Of a DNA stretch of 64,000 nt, positions 8,714 through 18,428 are shown piece by piece. The position numbers and the translations under genes are program-made. The stretch lies in assembly GCF_015182285.1 (NCBI RefSeq), contig NZ_PRDM01000001.1, positions 992,001 to 1,056,000 on the forward strand, read 5' to 3'. The stretch comes from Flavobacterium hungaricum (lineage in GTDB: Bacteria > Bacteroidota > Bacteroidia > Flavobacteriales > Flavobacteriaceae). The notes under the pieces were generated by a model. That model did no database searches. It had not been told where the DNA came from and saw only the letters and a list, made by a program, of their open reading frames with translations. Positions within the stretch are counted from its first letter, which is position 1, and every line of letters begins with the position of its first letter.

Positions 8714-9784
8714 ATGAAAAATATAGAAACGCTTACCAAAGAAGCCCTACAGCTATTACGTAATCTAATTGAAACCCCTTCATTTTCAAGCGAAGAAGAT
8801 CAAACAGCACTTTTAATAGAAAACTGGTTCAATCAAAACCAAATTCCGTTTCAGAGAGAAAATAACAATGTGTGGGCTTTCAATAAATATTTTGACGAAA
8901 ATAAACCAACACTTTTACTAAATTCCCATCACGATACTGTAAGACCAAATCAAGCCTATACAAACGATCCGTTTAAAGCAATTGAAAAAGACGGAAAACT
9001 TTATGGATTAGGAAGCAATGATGCAGGAGGTTGTCTTGTTTCACTTCTAGCAACTTTTGTACATTTTTACGAAAACCAGAACTTATCACATAACATTGTG
9101 ATTGTGGCTTCGGCAGAAGAAGAAAGCAGCGGAAAAAACGGTTTAAACAGTGTTTTAAAACATTTACCAGAATTAGACTGCGCGATTGTGGGCGAACCTA
9201 CTTTAATGCAATTGGCTGTTGCTGAGAAAGGTCTTTTAGTTTTAGATGTAAAAGTAAAAGGAACCGCAAGCCATGCCGCACACCAAAACGATGACAATTC
9301 ATTATACAAATCAATTCCGGTAATGGAATGGTTTAAAAACTATAAATTCGACAAAATCTCAGACGTTTTAGGTCCTGTAAAAATGACTGTAACGCAGATT
9401 AATGCCGGAAAACAACACAATGTGGTACCGTCAGAATGTGACTTGGTGGTAGATATCCGGGTAACAGACTGCTATACAAATGCTGAAATTCTAGAAGTCG
9501 TAAAAGCCAACGTAAATGCCGAAGTAACGCCGAGATCAATGCATTTAAACGCTTCTTCTATTCCTGTAGAACACGGTTTAGTACAAGCAGGAATCGCTTT
9601 AGGAAGAACAACTTACGGATCGCCGACGCTTTCAGATCAGTCGGTTTTAAGCTGTCAGTCGCTTAAATTAGGACCAGGAGAAACCCTGCGCTCACATTCA
9701 GCAGACGAATTTATTTTTGTAAATGAAATTGAAGAAGGAGTCGATCTTTATATTAAAATATTGACTGGTTTCTTTAAATTATAA
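8714..9784 (+). CDS. argE: N-acetylornithine/N-acetylcitrulline deacetylase (M20 metallopeptidase family)
   Basis: Removes the acyl group from N-acylcitrulline (or N-acylornithine) to release the intermediate used by ArgG. The 356-residue M20 protein shows the metal-binding and catalytic positions: His72-x-Asp74 in SHHDTV, Asp103 in GSNDAGG, the Glu cluster at 135-137 in ASAEEES, Glu161 in GEPT, and a late His in LRSHSADEF. Its place between argB and argH, after an ArgF'-type transcarbamylase, favours acylcitrulline as the natural substrate. Confidence 0.9.
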   Translation: MKNIETLTKEALQLLRNLIETPSFSSEEDQTALLIENWFNQNQIPFQRENNNVWAFNKYFDENKPTLLLNSHHDTVRPNQAYTNDPFKAIEKDGKLYGLGSNDAGGCLVSLLATFVHFYENQNLSHNIVIVASAEEESSGKNGLNSVLKHLPELDCAIVGEPTLMQLAVAEKGLLVLDVKVKGTASHAAHQNDDNSLYKSIPVMEWFKNYKFDKISDVLGPVKMTVTQINAGKQHNVVPSECDLVVDIRVTDCYTNAEILEVVKANVNAEVTPRSMHLNASSIPVEHGLVQAGIALGRTTYGSPTLSDQSVLSCQSLKLGPGETLRSHSADEFIFVNEIEEGVDLYIKILTGFFKL

Positions 9785-9967
9785 TATTTTTTAGGAGCTA
9801 ATCCCGCTATCCGTTCCAATCTTTTATTTTTTAAAGAAAAAAATAAAAGGATTTCCACTGCTATCGGGGCTAGAATACTCTGGAACTTAGAAACATTAAG
9901 TGAAAAAGAAACTTTGTGAATCTCTGAGAACCTTTGAATATCTCTGTGAAACAAAAAAACATATCTT
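9785..9967. repeat. argE-argH spacer with dispersed repeat (CCCGCTATCC / CTATCGGGGC family)
   Basis: From 9793 to 9873 it reads AGGAGCTAATCCCGCTATCC, then an inner hairpin CTTTTATTTTTT/AAAAAATAAAAG, then CCACTGCTATCGGGGCTAGA. A related element with a different inner hairpin is at 19406-19478, and a fragment is near 43190. The remaining part before argH is a low-complexity CTCTGAGAACCTTTGAA phrase. Confidence 0.6.
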
Positions 9968-11248
9968 ATGAAACTTTGGGAAAAAGGAATACCAACAGAT
10001 AAACAAATCGAACAATTCACCGTTGGAAACGATCGTGAATTGGATTTAGTTTTAGCAAAATACGATGCTTTAGGTTCTATCGCACATGCCAAAATGCTGG
10101 GGCAGATTGGTTTATTAACTTCAGAGGAAACAACTTCTTTAGTTGATGCTTTAAACGAAATAATTGCTGATATCGTAGTAGGTAATTTCGAAATCGAAGA
10201 CAGTTTTGAAGACGTACATTCTAAAATCGAATATTTGCTGACTGCAAAACTAGGCGATGCCGGAAAAAAAATCCACACCGCGCGTTCTCGTAACGATCAG
10301 GTTTTAGTAGACGTTCACTTGTATTTAAAAGACGAAGTAAAAGCTCTAAAAGAACAGGTAAAAACACTTTTTGATTTGTTGATGGAATCAGCAGAAAAAC
10401 ATCAAAATGTTTTATTGCCAGGGTACACACATTTACAAATTGCAATGCCTTCATCTTTCGGAATGTGGTTTTCTGCTTATGCGGAAAGTTTGATTGATGA
10501 CATTACAATGCTGAATGCAGCAGGAAAAGTAGTCGACCAAAATCCGCTTGGTTCAGCTGCGGGTTACGGAAGTTCATTTCCAATCAACAGAACTTTTACT
10601 ACTCAGGAATTAGGTTTTGAAACTTTAAAATACAATGCTGTTGCCGCACAAATGAGCCGCGGAAAAGCAGAAAAAACAGTTGCATTTGCAATGAGCAGTG
10701 TCGCTGCGACTTTATCAAAATTTGCAATGGATGTTTGTTTGTACATGAGCCAGAATTTTGATTTTATCGGACTTCCAGCACATCTTACCACTGGTTCAAG
10801 CATTATGCCCCACAAGAAAAATCCGGATGTTTTCGAATTAATCAGAGGAAAATGCAATAAGATTCAAGCTTTGCCTTACGAAATCACTTTAATTACAAAT
10901 AATCTGCCTAGCGGTTATCATAGAGATTTGCAACTTCTAAAAGAAGGATTATTTCCAGCACTTCAAAATTTAAAAGCTTGTCTGGATATTGCCATATTTT
11001 CTATAAAAGATATTACCGTAAAAGATCATATTTTAGAAGATAAAAAATACGATTATTTGTTTACGGTAGACACCTTAAACGAAATGGTTGTTGCCGGAAT
11101 GCCGTTTAGAGATGCTTATAAAGCCGTTGCAGAACAATTAGAAGCTGGAACATACCAATCTCCAAAAGAAACAAAACACACTCACGAAGGCAGTATCAAT
11201 AATTTATGTTTAAATGAAATTAAGCAGAAAATGAAAGCTGCTTTTTAA
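9968..11248 (+). CDS. argH: Argininosuccinate lyase
   Basis: Splits argininosuccinate into arginine and fumarate, the last step of the pathway. The 426-residue protein belongs to the fumarase/aspartase superfamily: HTARSRNDQV near residue 104, GYTHLQIAMPSSFG, and the signature TGSSIMPHKKNPD. It is somewhat shorter at the C-terminus than the ~460-residue E. coli enzyme. It ends the cluster and is followed directly by a strong hairpin terminator. Confidence 0.96.
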   Translation: MKLWEKGIPTDKQIEQFTVGNDRELDLVLAKYDALGSIAHAKMLGQIGLLTSEETTSLVDALNEIIADIVVGNFEIEDSFEDVHSKIEYLLTAKLGDAGKKIHTARSRNDQVLVDVHLYLKDEVKALKEQVKTLFDLLMESAEKHQNVLLPGYTHLQIAMPSSFGMWFSAYAESLIDDITMLNAAGKVVDQNPLGSAAGYGSSFPINRTFTTQELGFETLKYNAVAAQMSRGKAEKTVAFAMSSVAATLSKFAMDVCLYMSQNFDFIGLPAHLTTGSSIMPHKKNPDVFELIRGKCNKIQALPYEITLITNNLPSGYHRDLQLLKEGLFPALQNLKACLDIAIFSIKDITVKDHILEDKKYDYLFTVDTLNEMVVAGMPFRDAYKAVAEQLEAGTYQSPKETKHTHEGSINNLCLNEIKQKMKAAF

Positions 11249-11263
11249 TAAACAAACACCATT

Positions 11264-11299
11264 AAAAAACCGATTTGAATTACTCAAATCGGTTTTTTT
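11264..11299. terminator. Bidirectional intrinsic terminator after argH and pectate lyase
   Basis: Perfect stem AAAAACCGATTTGA / TCAAATCGGTTTTT around a short loop, with A- and T-runs on either side, so it can serve both argH (+) and the convergent pectate lyase gene (-). Confidence 0.9.
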
Positions 11300-11304
11300 A
11301 ATCT

Positions 11305-12357
11305 TTAGCTTTTAGTCGTGCTGCTAACCGTTAAAATACCATTCTCATTTACCTGCAGAGTTGCTCCCGCACCACAAGATTTACTGGTTATAAACTCTTC
11401 CAATTTTCCGATTGGTAAAGTCGTGTACGGATAATTCGGTTTATTTACTTTTGTACCAAAATCTGAAGGGCCTTTGCGGCAGTGGTCAAAAACAATCCCT
11501 ACCGTTCCGCCGTCTGTACTGATGTACTCTTTAAACGCTTTTTCTACTTTTTCAAAATCAGTACCCTCAACATAACAAGTGGTGTTTTTTTGGCCGCCGC
11601 CTAATCCAATTGCCACAGAACCCGATTCAGAAGTTTTGTAATAACAGTTCAATACATGTATTTCTGCATTTCTGGCACGAGGCATTCTTTGCTTGCAGCC
11701 TTCAGCCCAATAGCAGTTTTTAAAAGTAATGCTGTAGTGGCCGTCAGCAGGGAAATCATTTTTTCCAGAACCAATTAAATTACTGAATCTGTGATCGTCA
11801 GCACCTCCGGTTCCACCAGACTTTGGAGTTTTAAGATAAGTAAATTTAGTCCAAGAAATAGTAATGTTATCAGCAGCACCTTTATTATCAAAATTGCCGT
11901 CCATTCCGTCTTGAAATTCACAATGATCGACCCAAAGATTTGTGGCTTCCGAGGTTAAATTATCATGTCCGTCAACATCATAAGAACCTGGGCCTTCAAA
12001 AATTAAATTTCGAATAATAATATTGTTAGAACCCTCTTTTAAATTCAAAATACCCGATCCCGAAGCGGTTTGCTCAAGATTAACCAATCGCGCGCCAGGG
12101 AGTCCGATTACTGTTTTGTCTTTTACTAAAAGGCTGGTATACGAGCAGTTTATTGTTCCAGAAACCAGAATTACCTGAGGTGTATTAGATTTTAATTTTG
12201 CAGTTAGGTCGGCATAATTAGAAACGGTCACAGGAGCAACGGTTCCGCCGCCCGTTGCAGAAGCTCCAAAGCCCTCCGGTTTGTTCATCAGATAATTTTG
12301 GGCAGTAAGAAGGCAGCCTGAGAATAACATTGCGAAAAGCAAAAAATAAGTCTTCAT
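11305..12357 (-). CDS. Secreted pectate lyase, polysaccharide lyase family 1
   Basis: Cleaves polygalacturonate by beta-elimination outside the cell. A signal peptide (about residues 1-19, ending LLTAQ) precedes a ~330-residue parallel beta-helix. Visible PL1 features are WVDHCEFQDGMDG (calcium-binding Asp residues), NITISWTKF, and CKQRMPRARNAEIHVLNCYY, which has the conserved R-x-P-R-x-R with its catalytic arginine. It is convergent with argH and divergent from the membrane-protein pair. Its promoter carries a perfect 14-bp palindrome right after the -7 box, suggesting repression in the absence of pectin-derived inducer. There is no neighbouring SusC/SusD pair. Confidence 0.9.
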   Translation of the reverse strand: MKTYFLLFAMLFSGCLLTAQNYLMNKPEGFGASATGGGTVAPVTVSNYADLTAKLKSNTPQVILVSGTINCSYTSLLVKDKTVIGLPGARLVNLEQTASGSGILNLKEGSNNIIIRNLIFEGPGSYDVDGHDNLTSEATNLWVDHCEFQDGMDGNFDNKGAADNITISWTKFTYLKTPKSGGTGGADDHRFSNLIGSGKNDFPADGHYSITFKNCYWAEGCKQRMPRARNAEIHVLNCYYKTSESGSVAIGLGGGQKNTTCYVEGTDFEKVEKAFKEYISTDGGTVGIVFDHCRKGPSDFGTKVNKPNYPYTTLPIGKLEEFITSKSCGAGATLQVNENGILTVSSTTKS

Positions 12358-12390
12358 TTAGATGTCGGTTTAATTGGTTTAGATAGATAA

Positions 12391-12404
12391 TGTAATCGAT
12401 TACA
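12391..12404. promoter_or_regulatory. Palindromic operator candidate of the pectate lyase gene
   Basis: TGTAATCGATTACA is a perfect 14-bp palindrome with the central AATCGATT often seen in LacI/GalR-type operators. It lies directly downstream of the -7 box of the minus-strand promoter, over the expected transcription start. Confidence 0.6.
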
Positions 12405-12434
12405 CAAATGTAGAATAATTAAGAGAATTTCAAA
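12405..12434 (-). promoter_or_regulatory. Pectate lyase promoter (TTTG-N18-TACATTTG)
   Basis: On the minus strand, TTTG (12434-12431), an 18-base spacer and TACATTTG (12412-12405) match the Bacteroidota -33/-7 pattern. The expected start near 12400 leaves a ~40-base leader. Confidence 0.75.
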
Positions 12435-12548
12435 TTAATTTATCAATTATTTAAGTTTTTAATGTTTTGATCTTAAGTTTATTAAGTGTGATTTTTACAC
12501 TATAAAGATTGTAGAAAACAGGATTTAAAAATTTCATCATAAAATACT

Positions 12549-12556
12549 TATATTTG
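12549..12556 (+). promoter_or_regulatory. -7 box TATATTTG for the membrane-protein pair
   Basis: TATATTTG lies 22 bases before the ATG at 12579. A clear -33 element is not seen. Confidence 0.5.
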
Positions 12557-12578
12557 AAACATCAATTTATGCAAGCCA

Positions 12579-13577
12579 ATGGAAAAATTTAAAGAGCAGG
12601 CCACTCAAGATCTTCTTGAAAGTGGTTTTATTACCCAAAATCAGTTTGACGAAATTAAAACGTACAGAAGTTTAAATATATTTTCTTTAAACGCAGAACT
12701 TAAATTCTTGTTATATCTCTCTGTGGTCTCTTTTACATCGGGAATAGGAGTTTTAATTTATGAAAACATCGATACAATTGGGCACATTGCTATTCTTGCA
12801 GTATTGTTGATCGTAATTGCAATTTGTTTTTATTATTGTTTTAAAAATTCAAAAGGCTTTCAGAAAACCGAAACTGTTTTTGAGCATCCCGTTTTAGAAT
12901 ATTTAGTATTGGCAGCCAATATTTTAACGTGTATTTTTATTGGTTACCTTCAGTTTCAGTACAAACCCTTTGGAGATAATTACGGATTAGCCACTTTAGT
13001 TCCTACACTGGTAAGCTTTTTCTGCGCTTACTATTTTGATAATAAAAGCGTTTTAACGATAGCCGTAACAGGTTTAGCAGCTTATATAGGCCTTTCCGTA
13101 ACACCGCAGACCTTGTTAAGTAATAATGATTTTTATGCCAGCGAGAGTTTGAGTTATTCTGCCGTCATGCTTGGCATTTTATTAATACTATGGACTATTT
13201 ACAGCCGCCGAATTGCACTAAAAACACATTTTGCATTAATCTTTTTAACTTTTGCGCTGCACATTATCAGTATTGCTTCCATAAGCAATATGGTGAGTTT
13301 TGATGTCTTTACATGGATACTTTTTACTGTTATTTTAGCAGTTTCGACTTTTTATTTCTACAAAATCAGTTACCAATACAAAGCCATTTCGCTTTATATT
13401 TTTATGATTATATATGCCTATGTTGGAGTGAATGTTTTTCTGTTCAAACTATTCGAAAATATTGATTTCTCAGAAATATGGGAATTATTTGTATTAATTC
13501 TTCCAATTTATTTCATCAGTTCGATTGTACTGTTTATTAAACTTATTAAAAACTTTCATAAAGAAATTACAGCATGA
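12579..13577 (+). CDS. DUF2157-like multi-pass membrane protein
   Basis: 332 residues: a soluble N-terminal ~40 residues (LESGFITQNQFDEIKTYR), followed by about ten hydrophobic segments. The short soluble head plus many spans resembles DUF2157-type proteins, which have no known function; the assignment is tentative. It overlaps the next gene by four bases (ATGA at 13574), so the pair is translated together. A -7 box lies just upstream. Confidence 0.65.
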   Translation: MEKFKEQATQDLLESGFITQNQFDEIKTYRSLNIFSLNAELKFLLYLSVVSFTSGIGVLIYENIDTIGHIAILAVLLIVIAICFYYCFKNSKGFQKTETVFEHPVLEYLVLAANILTCIFIGYLQFQYKPFGDNYGLATLVPTLVSFFCAYYFDNKSVLTIAVTGLAAYIGLSVTPQTLLSNNDFYASESLSYSAVMLGILLILWTIYSRRIALKTHFALIFLTFALHIISIASISNMVSFDVFTWILFTVILAVSTFYFYKISYQYKAISLYIFMIIYAYVGVNVFLFKLFENIDFSEIWELFVLILPIYFISSIVLFIKLIKNFHKEITA

Positions 13578-14737
13578 TAATATACGATAAAAATATACTT
13601 GATAATGAAGCATTGGACGATCAGGCAGCAGCTTTATACTCAGGCGGTTTTATAAGTAAAGAACAAAGGAAATTAATTGAAAAAGAACTGCCTTCTTTTA
13701 AAAAACAAAACAACATTTTAGTTAGACTTGGTTTCTTTCTTTTAGGCAGTTTTCTATACTTGTCAATCTGTGGTGTAATATCTTTAATCGCATTGAGCGG
13801 TAATGATGACTTTTTAGATATATGTTGTTATCTTTTTGCAATAGTAGGATTTGTTGGTGCAGCATTACTTGCAAAAAGAAATTATCACAATCATGGTTTA
13901 GACGATGCTTTTATATTAGGAGGACTTTTAACTTTTGGGTGTGCAATTGCAATAACTACAGAGGGCTATGAAATGGTCATTGCTTTTTTCGTATCAGTTG
14001 CTGCATTGTATATGTTTTTACGCTATTTGCATGTGCTGTCAATGCTGGTTTTTTGTTTCGCAGTTACCACTTTATTGTTTTTTGGAATGTTTGAATTTGG
14101 CGAACTTGGTAAAGCTGTTTTACCCTTTACAGCAATGATTTTTGCCGCTGTTTTTTATTTTCTGACCAAAAGAGTAATCAAAAATCTAAACCAGCAATAT
14201 TATTACAATGGACTTTTGTTAGCAAATAGTTTCTGCCTGATATTATTTTATCTTTCTTGCAATTATTTGGTTGTAAGAGAGCTTTCTGCAGAACTTTTAG
14301 GAACCGAAGTAAAGCCTGGAACAGATATTACGTTTGCCTTTTTCTTTTATGCTTTTACGATAGTAGTTCCGATTCTTTATTTAGTTCAGGCTTTAAGAAC
14401 AAAAGACCGAATCATGCTTTGGATCAATTTTGCTGTAATCGCATTTACCATCTATACGATTCGTTATTATCATTCTGTGCTGCCCATAGAAATTGGTTTG
14501 ACACTTGGCGGTATTGTTTTATTTACAATCGCTTATTTTTCAATAAAAAGATTAAAAGAAAAAGAAAGCGGACTGACTTTTAAACCTGATAGGATCAATC
14601 ACTCAGATGGGTTTTTAAATGCAGAGGCATTAATTGTCGCTTCAACTTTTGGGATGAAACCTGAAGTTAAAACAGATTCTCCAATGGAGTTTGGAGATGG
14701 AGGTTTCAGCGGAGGAGGTTCAGGAGGAACTTTTTAG
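13574..14737 (+). CDS. Multi-pass membrane protein with Gly-rich C-terminus (DUF2157/DUF4401-like)
   Basis: 387 residues. The N-terminal ~45 residues (AAALYSGGFISKEQRKLIEKEL) resemble the head of the preceding protein, so the two may be diverged duplicates. About ten spans follow, then a cytoplasmic or periplasmic tail ending FGDGGFSGGGSGGTF. Gly-rich tails of this kind are also seen in TPM/YgcG-like membrane proteins. Function unknown. Confidence 0.65.
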   Translation: MIIYDKNILDNEALDDQAAALYSGGFISKEQRKLIEKELPSFKKQNNILVRLGFFLLGSFLYLSICGVISLIALSGNDDFLDICCYLFAIVGFVGAALLAKRNYHNHGLDDAFILGGLLTFGCAIAITTEGYEMVIAFFVSVAALYMFLRYLHVLSMLVFCFAVTTLLFFGMFEFGELGKAVLPFTAMIFAAVFYFLTKRVIKNLNQQYYYNGLLLANSFCLILFYLSCNYLVVRELSAELLGTEVKPGTDITFAFFFYAFTIVVPILYLVQALRTKDRIMLWINFAVIAFTIYTIRYYHSVLPIEIGLTLGGIVLFTIAYFSIKRLKEKESGLTFKPDRINHSDGFLNAEALIVASTFGMKPEVKTDSPMEFGDGGFSGGGSGGTF

Positions 14738-14755
14738 TTACAGTAATTAATGTTT

Positions 14756-14814
14756 ACCATTAAGAGATTAAGAAATTTAAGGTTTTTACTTTATAATCTT
14801 AATCTCTTAATGGT
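14756..14814. terminator. Inverted repeat with 17-bp perfect arms; probable bidirectional terminator
   Basis: ACCATTAAGAGATTAAG pairs perfectly with CTTAATCTCTTAATGGT, followed by GTTTTTTT on the + side. It sits between convergent genes. The right arm recurs unchanged at 52994-53010, so it also belongs to a dispersed repeat. Confidence 0.7.
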
Positions 14815-14820
14815 GTTTTT

Positions 14821-15210
14821 TTAAACTTTACTTTTTAATGCTGCAGCATCAATATCACTGTGCGAAACATTATAAACTGCTTTTCCATTTTTAATTAAAA
14901 TCAATTGAGGAGATTCGTGGTGGACACCAAATCGGCTGGCAATTTCATTCGAAATATCTCTGTGTGCAATCAAATCTAAAAAATAAGCATCAACAACACC
15001 TTCAAGATTATATTCTCTTTCAAATTGTTTTAAAGCCATTCTGCTGATACTGCATCTCGTGCTGTGTTTAAAAATTACAACAGGCTTTTCATTAGAAATC
15101 GCTTCGATTTCCATCAATTGAAGAATATCCGTTAATTCGGTCCAGTTTACATTACTTTTTGGAGCTTCTGAGTTCTCTGAACTTCGGAAGATTGAATTTA
15201 AAAAACTCAT
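14821..15210 (-). CDS. ytxJ: Bacillithiol-system redox protein YtxJ
   Basis: A 129-residue thioredoxin-fold protein with FKHSTRCSISRMALKQFE (about residues 47-64). This single-cysteine motif is characteristic of YtxJ, a putative monothiol bacilliredoxin-like protein that acts on bacillithiol-mixed disulfides in the cytoplasm. It implies that this organism makes bacillithiol, as other Flavobacteriia do. A TAACTTTG box on the minus strand about 110 bases upstream may be its promoter. It is divergent from clpB. Confidence 0.85.
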   Translation of the reverse strand: MSFLNSIFRSSENSEAPKSNVNWTELTDILQLMEIEAISNEKPVVIFKHSTRCSISRMALKQFEREYNLEGVVDAYFLDLIAHRDISNEIASRFGVHHESPQLILIKNGKAVYNVSHSDIDAAALKSKV

Positions 15211-15318
15211 ATTTGTCTTGTTTTATGACTTTTTGACGTGTAAAAATGCTTTTAATCAAAGTTTTTACGTCATTTTGTCTGTTTTCTTAGTATGGAATAT
15301 AATTTGTTTATTCGAATA

Positions 15319-15326
15319 CAAAGTTA
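15319..15326 (-). promoter_or_regulatory. Candidate -7 box for ytxJ
   Basis: TAACTTTG on the minus strand. It would give a leader of about 100 bases. No -33 element at the right distance. Confidence 0.35.
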
Positions 15327-15414
15327 AATTATTTGGGTCAAAAAACGTAACTCAATAAATCGTAACTTTAATCTCATAAAATTTAATACTAAAAATCAAT
15401 CAAATCAAAAAAAT

Positions 15415-18012
15415 ATGAATATAAACAAGTTTACCATTAAGTCGCAGGAAGCCATTCAGTTGTCACAGCAATTAGCGCAGCGAAATGGTCAGCAGCAAAT
15501 AGAAAACGAACACATTTTTAAGGCCATCTTTGAAGTTGACGAAAACGTGGCGCCTTTTATCTTGAAGAAGCTGAATGTAAATGTGCCGTTATTTTTACAA
15601 GTTTTAGATGCCACAATCCAGAGTTTTCCAAAAGTTTCTGGAGGCGATATTTTACTTTCAAGAGATGCCAATAAAGCATTGAACGAAGCCGAAATCATCG
15701 CGCAAAAAATGAACGACGAATACGTTTCGATCGAACATTTAATTTTAGCCATTTTTGATTCAAAAAGCAAAGTTTCGCAGATTTTAAAAGATCAAGGCGT
15801 TACTGGAAAAGGTCTTAAAGCGGCTATAGAAGAATTAAGAAAAGGAGAAAGAGTAACATCGGCTTCAGCTGAGGAAACTTATAATTCATTAAATAAATAT
15901 GCTAAAAATCTAAACGAATTAGCAAGAACAGGAAAACTAGATCCGGTTATTGGCCGTGACGAAGAAATTCGCCGTGTGCTGCAGATCTTAACGCGCCGAA
16001 CCAAAAACAATCCGATGCTGATAGGAGAGCCGGGAGTTGGTAAAACAGCTATTGCAGAAGGTTTGGCACACAGAATTGTAGACGGTGACGTTCCAGAAAA
16101 CCTAAAAGATAAAATCGTTTTCTCATTAGATATGGGAGCTTTGATTGCAGGAGCAAAATTCAAAGGAGAATTTGAAGAACGTTTAAAATCAGTTGTAAAA
16201 GAAGTTACCGCTGCCGAAGGAGATATCGTATTGTTTATAGACGAGATTCATACACTTGTAGGAGCGGGCGGAGGAGAAGGCGCAATGGATGCAGCCAATA
16301 TCTTAAAACCAGCTTTGGCACGTGGTGAGCTGAGAGCGATTGGAGCAACAACTTTAGACGAATATCAAAAATATTTTGAAAAAGATAAAGCGCTGGAAAG
16401 ACGTTTTCAAAAGGTTTTAATTGATGAACCGGATACCGAAAGTGCTGTTTCAATCCTGCGTGGAATCAAAGAGAAATACGAAACGCATCATAAAGTTCAG
16501 ATCAAAGACGAAGCGATTATCGCAGCTGTAGAACTTTCGCAAAGATACATTACCAATCGTTTCCTTCCAGATAAAGCGATCGATTTGATGGACGAAGCAG
16601 CTTCTAAACTGCGAATGGAAATCAACTCGAAACCAGAAGAGCTTGATGTTTTAGATCGTAAGATCATGCAGCTGGAGATTGAGATTGAAGCCATTAAACG
16701 TGAAAAAGAAGAAAGCAAATTGAAGATTCTGCACATGGAATTGGCTAATCTTAAAGAAGAGCGCAACGAAATCTACGCCAAATGGAAATCGGAGAAAGAT
16801 ATTGTTGACGGAATTCAGGCTGTAAAACATGAAATCGAGGATTTTAAATACGAAGCAGAACGTGCAGAACGTGATGGGGATTATGGAAAAGTAGCCGAAA
16901 TACGTTACGGAAAAATAAAAGAAGCGCAGGAAAGACAAGAGAATTTGCAAAAACAACTGCAAGAATACCAACAAGGGAATTCTTTAATAAAAGAAGAAGT
17001 TACCCGTGAAGATATTGCAGAAGTTGTCGCAAAATGGACAGGAATTCCGGTAATGAAAATGCTTCAGACAGAAAGAGAAAAATTATTGCATCTTGAAGAA
17101 GAACTGCACAAACGTGTAGTAGGGCAGGAAGAAGCGATAGAAGCGGTAAGTGACGCCGTGAGAAGAAGCCGTGCTGGTTTGCAGGATATGAAAAAACCTG
17201 TTGGGACTTTCTTGTTCTTAGGAACAACCGGAGTTGGTAAAACGGAATTAGCAAAAGCGCTGGCAGAATATCTTTTTGATGACGAAAACGCCATGACGCG
17301 TATCGATATGAGCGAATACCAAGAACGCCACAGTGTGAGCCGTTTGGTTGGTGCGCCTCCAGGATATGTGGGTTATGATGAAGGTGGTCAATTGACAGAA
17401 GCCGTTCGTAGAAAACCGTATTCTGTAATTTTGTTAGACGAGATCGAAAAAGCACATCCTGATACCTTTAATATATTATTGCAGGTTCTAGACGAAGGCC
17501 GATTGACAGACAACAAAGGACGTTTGGCCGATTTTAAAAATACGATTATCATCATGACTTCTAATATGGGAAGCCAGATTATACAAGAAAAATTTGAGAA
17601 CCTAAAAGGCGGCGTTGAAGCAGCAACAGAAGCAGCTAAAAACGAAGTTTTAGGATTGTTGAAACAAACTGTGCGTCCAGAGTTTATCAATCGTATTGAC
17701 GAAATTGTCATGTTTACACCGCTTACGGTAGATAATATTTCAAGAATTGTAAGCCTGCAGTTAAAAAGCGTTACCAAAATGCTGGCACTTCAAGGGATTA
17801 CTATGGATGCAACTCCAGAGGCAATTGCTTATTTATCAGACAAAGGATATGATCCTCAGTTTGGTGCAAGACCTGTAAAAAGAGTGGTTCAGAGAGAAGT
17901 TTTAAACCAATTGTCAAAAGAAATTCTGGCAGGAAAGATTACAACAGAAAGCATCATTTTATTAGATGCCTTCGACGGTAAACTGGTTTTTAGAAATCAG
18001 ACAGCAAACTAA
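15415..18012 (+). CDS. clpB: ATP-dependent chaperone ClpB
   Basis: Hsp100 disaggregase that works with DnaK to extract proteins from aggregates. 865 residues: an N-domain (1-145), a first AAA+ module with Walker A GEPGVGKT near residue 205, a coiled-coil middle domain (about 400-530, rich in Glu/Lys, [11 protein letters not shown]), and a second AAA+ module with GTTGVGKT near residue 605 and SMRMDMSEY-like [11 protein letters not shown]. The middle domain and the lack of a ClpP-binding loop separate it from ClpA/ClpC. It is a single-gene unit ending in a hairpin terminator; no heat-shock operator was recognised. Confidence 0.97.
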   Translation: MNINKFTIKSQEAIQLSQQLAQRNGQQQIENEHIFKAIFEVDENVAPFILKKLNVNVPLFLQVLDATIQSFPKVSGGDILLSRDANKALNEAEIIAQKMNDEYVSIEHLILAIFDSKSKVSQILKDQGVTGKGLKAAIEELRKGERVTSASAEETYNSLNKYAKNLNELARTGKLDPVIGRDEEIRRVLQILTRRTKNNPMLIGEPGVGKTAIAEGLAHRIVDGDVPENLKDKIVFSLDMGALIAGAKFKGEFEERLKSVVKEVTAAEGDIVLFIDEIHTLVGAGGGEGAMDAANILKPALARGELRAIGATTLDEYQKYFEKDKALERRFQKVLIDEPDTESAVSILRGIKEKYETHHKVQIKDEAIIAAVELSQRYITNRFLPDKAIDLMDEAASKLRMEINSKPEELDVLDRKIMQLEIEIEAIKREKEESKLKILHMELANLKEERNEIYAKWKSEKDIVDGIQAVKHEIEDFKYEAERAERDGDYGKVAEIRYGKIKEAQERQENLQKQLQEYQQGNSLIKEEVTREDIAEVVAKWTGIPVMKMLQTEREKLLHLEEELHKRVVGQEEAIEAVSDAVRRSRAGLQDMKKPVGTFLFLGTTGVGKTELAKALAEYLFDDENAMTRIDMSEYQERHSVSRLVGAPPGYVGYDEGGQLTEAVRRKPYSVILLDEIEKAHPDTFNILLQVLDEGRLTDNKGRLADFKNTIIIMTSNMGSQIIQEKFENLKGGVEAATEAAKNEVLGLLKQTVRPEFINRIDEIVMFTPLTVDNISRIVSLQLKSVTKMLALQGITMDATPEAIAYLSDKGYDPQFGARPVKRVVQREVLNQLSKEILAGKITTESIILLDAFDGKLVFRNQTAN

Positions 18013-18035
18013 TTTTTTAATGTTAATTCTTAAGA

Positions 18036-18066
18036 AAGCATCGGTTTACAGCCGGTGCTTTTTTTT
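18036..18066 (+). terminator. Intrinsic terminator of clpB
   Basis: Stem AGCATCGG / CCGGTGCT (with a G-T pair) followed by eight T residues. Confidence 0.8.
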
Positions 18067-18188
18067 AATCCGTAAATCCTGAAACTTTTTGGTAAATAGA
18101 TATAACAAATTCTTTGGATTTATTGTGAATTTAGTATTTCAATTCAAGCAAAAATAAAAATTACTAATTCATTAAAAAACACAAAATT

Positions 18189-18308
18189 ATGAACAATATA
18201 TTTAGAGGATTAATTGCAGGGTACGGTGCCAAAAAATTAGGCGGAGGATGTTTCGGAACTATTTTAGTATTTATAATCATCTGGGTTCTTTTAGGGCAGT
18301 GCAGTTAA
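18189..18308 (+). CDS. 39-residue small membrane protein
   Basis: ATG at 18189 opens a 39-codon frame ending TAA at 18306-18308. The peptide starts MNNIFRGLIAGYGAKKLGGG, continues with a single hydrophobic span (about residues 21-35, FGTILVFIIIWVLL) and ends GQCS. The sharp division into an amphipathic Gly/Lys-rich head and a perfect single span is what a real small membrane protein looks like. It stands alone between clpB and the DUF808 gene. Function unknown. Confidence 0.55.
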   Translation: MNNIFRGLIAGYGAKKLGGGCFGTILVFIIIWVLLGQCS

Positions 18309-18428
18309 AAAATACATTTGAAGATCTGTAGATAAAAACGGAATAAAATCTCCAATTTTGATTGCAAATTTTAGGACAGATTTAAACAAAATGTAGTAGA
18401 TTCGCATCACTAAAAATTAAATAAAAAA

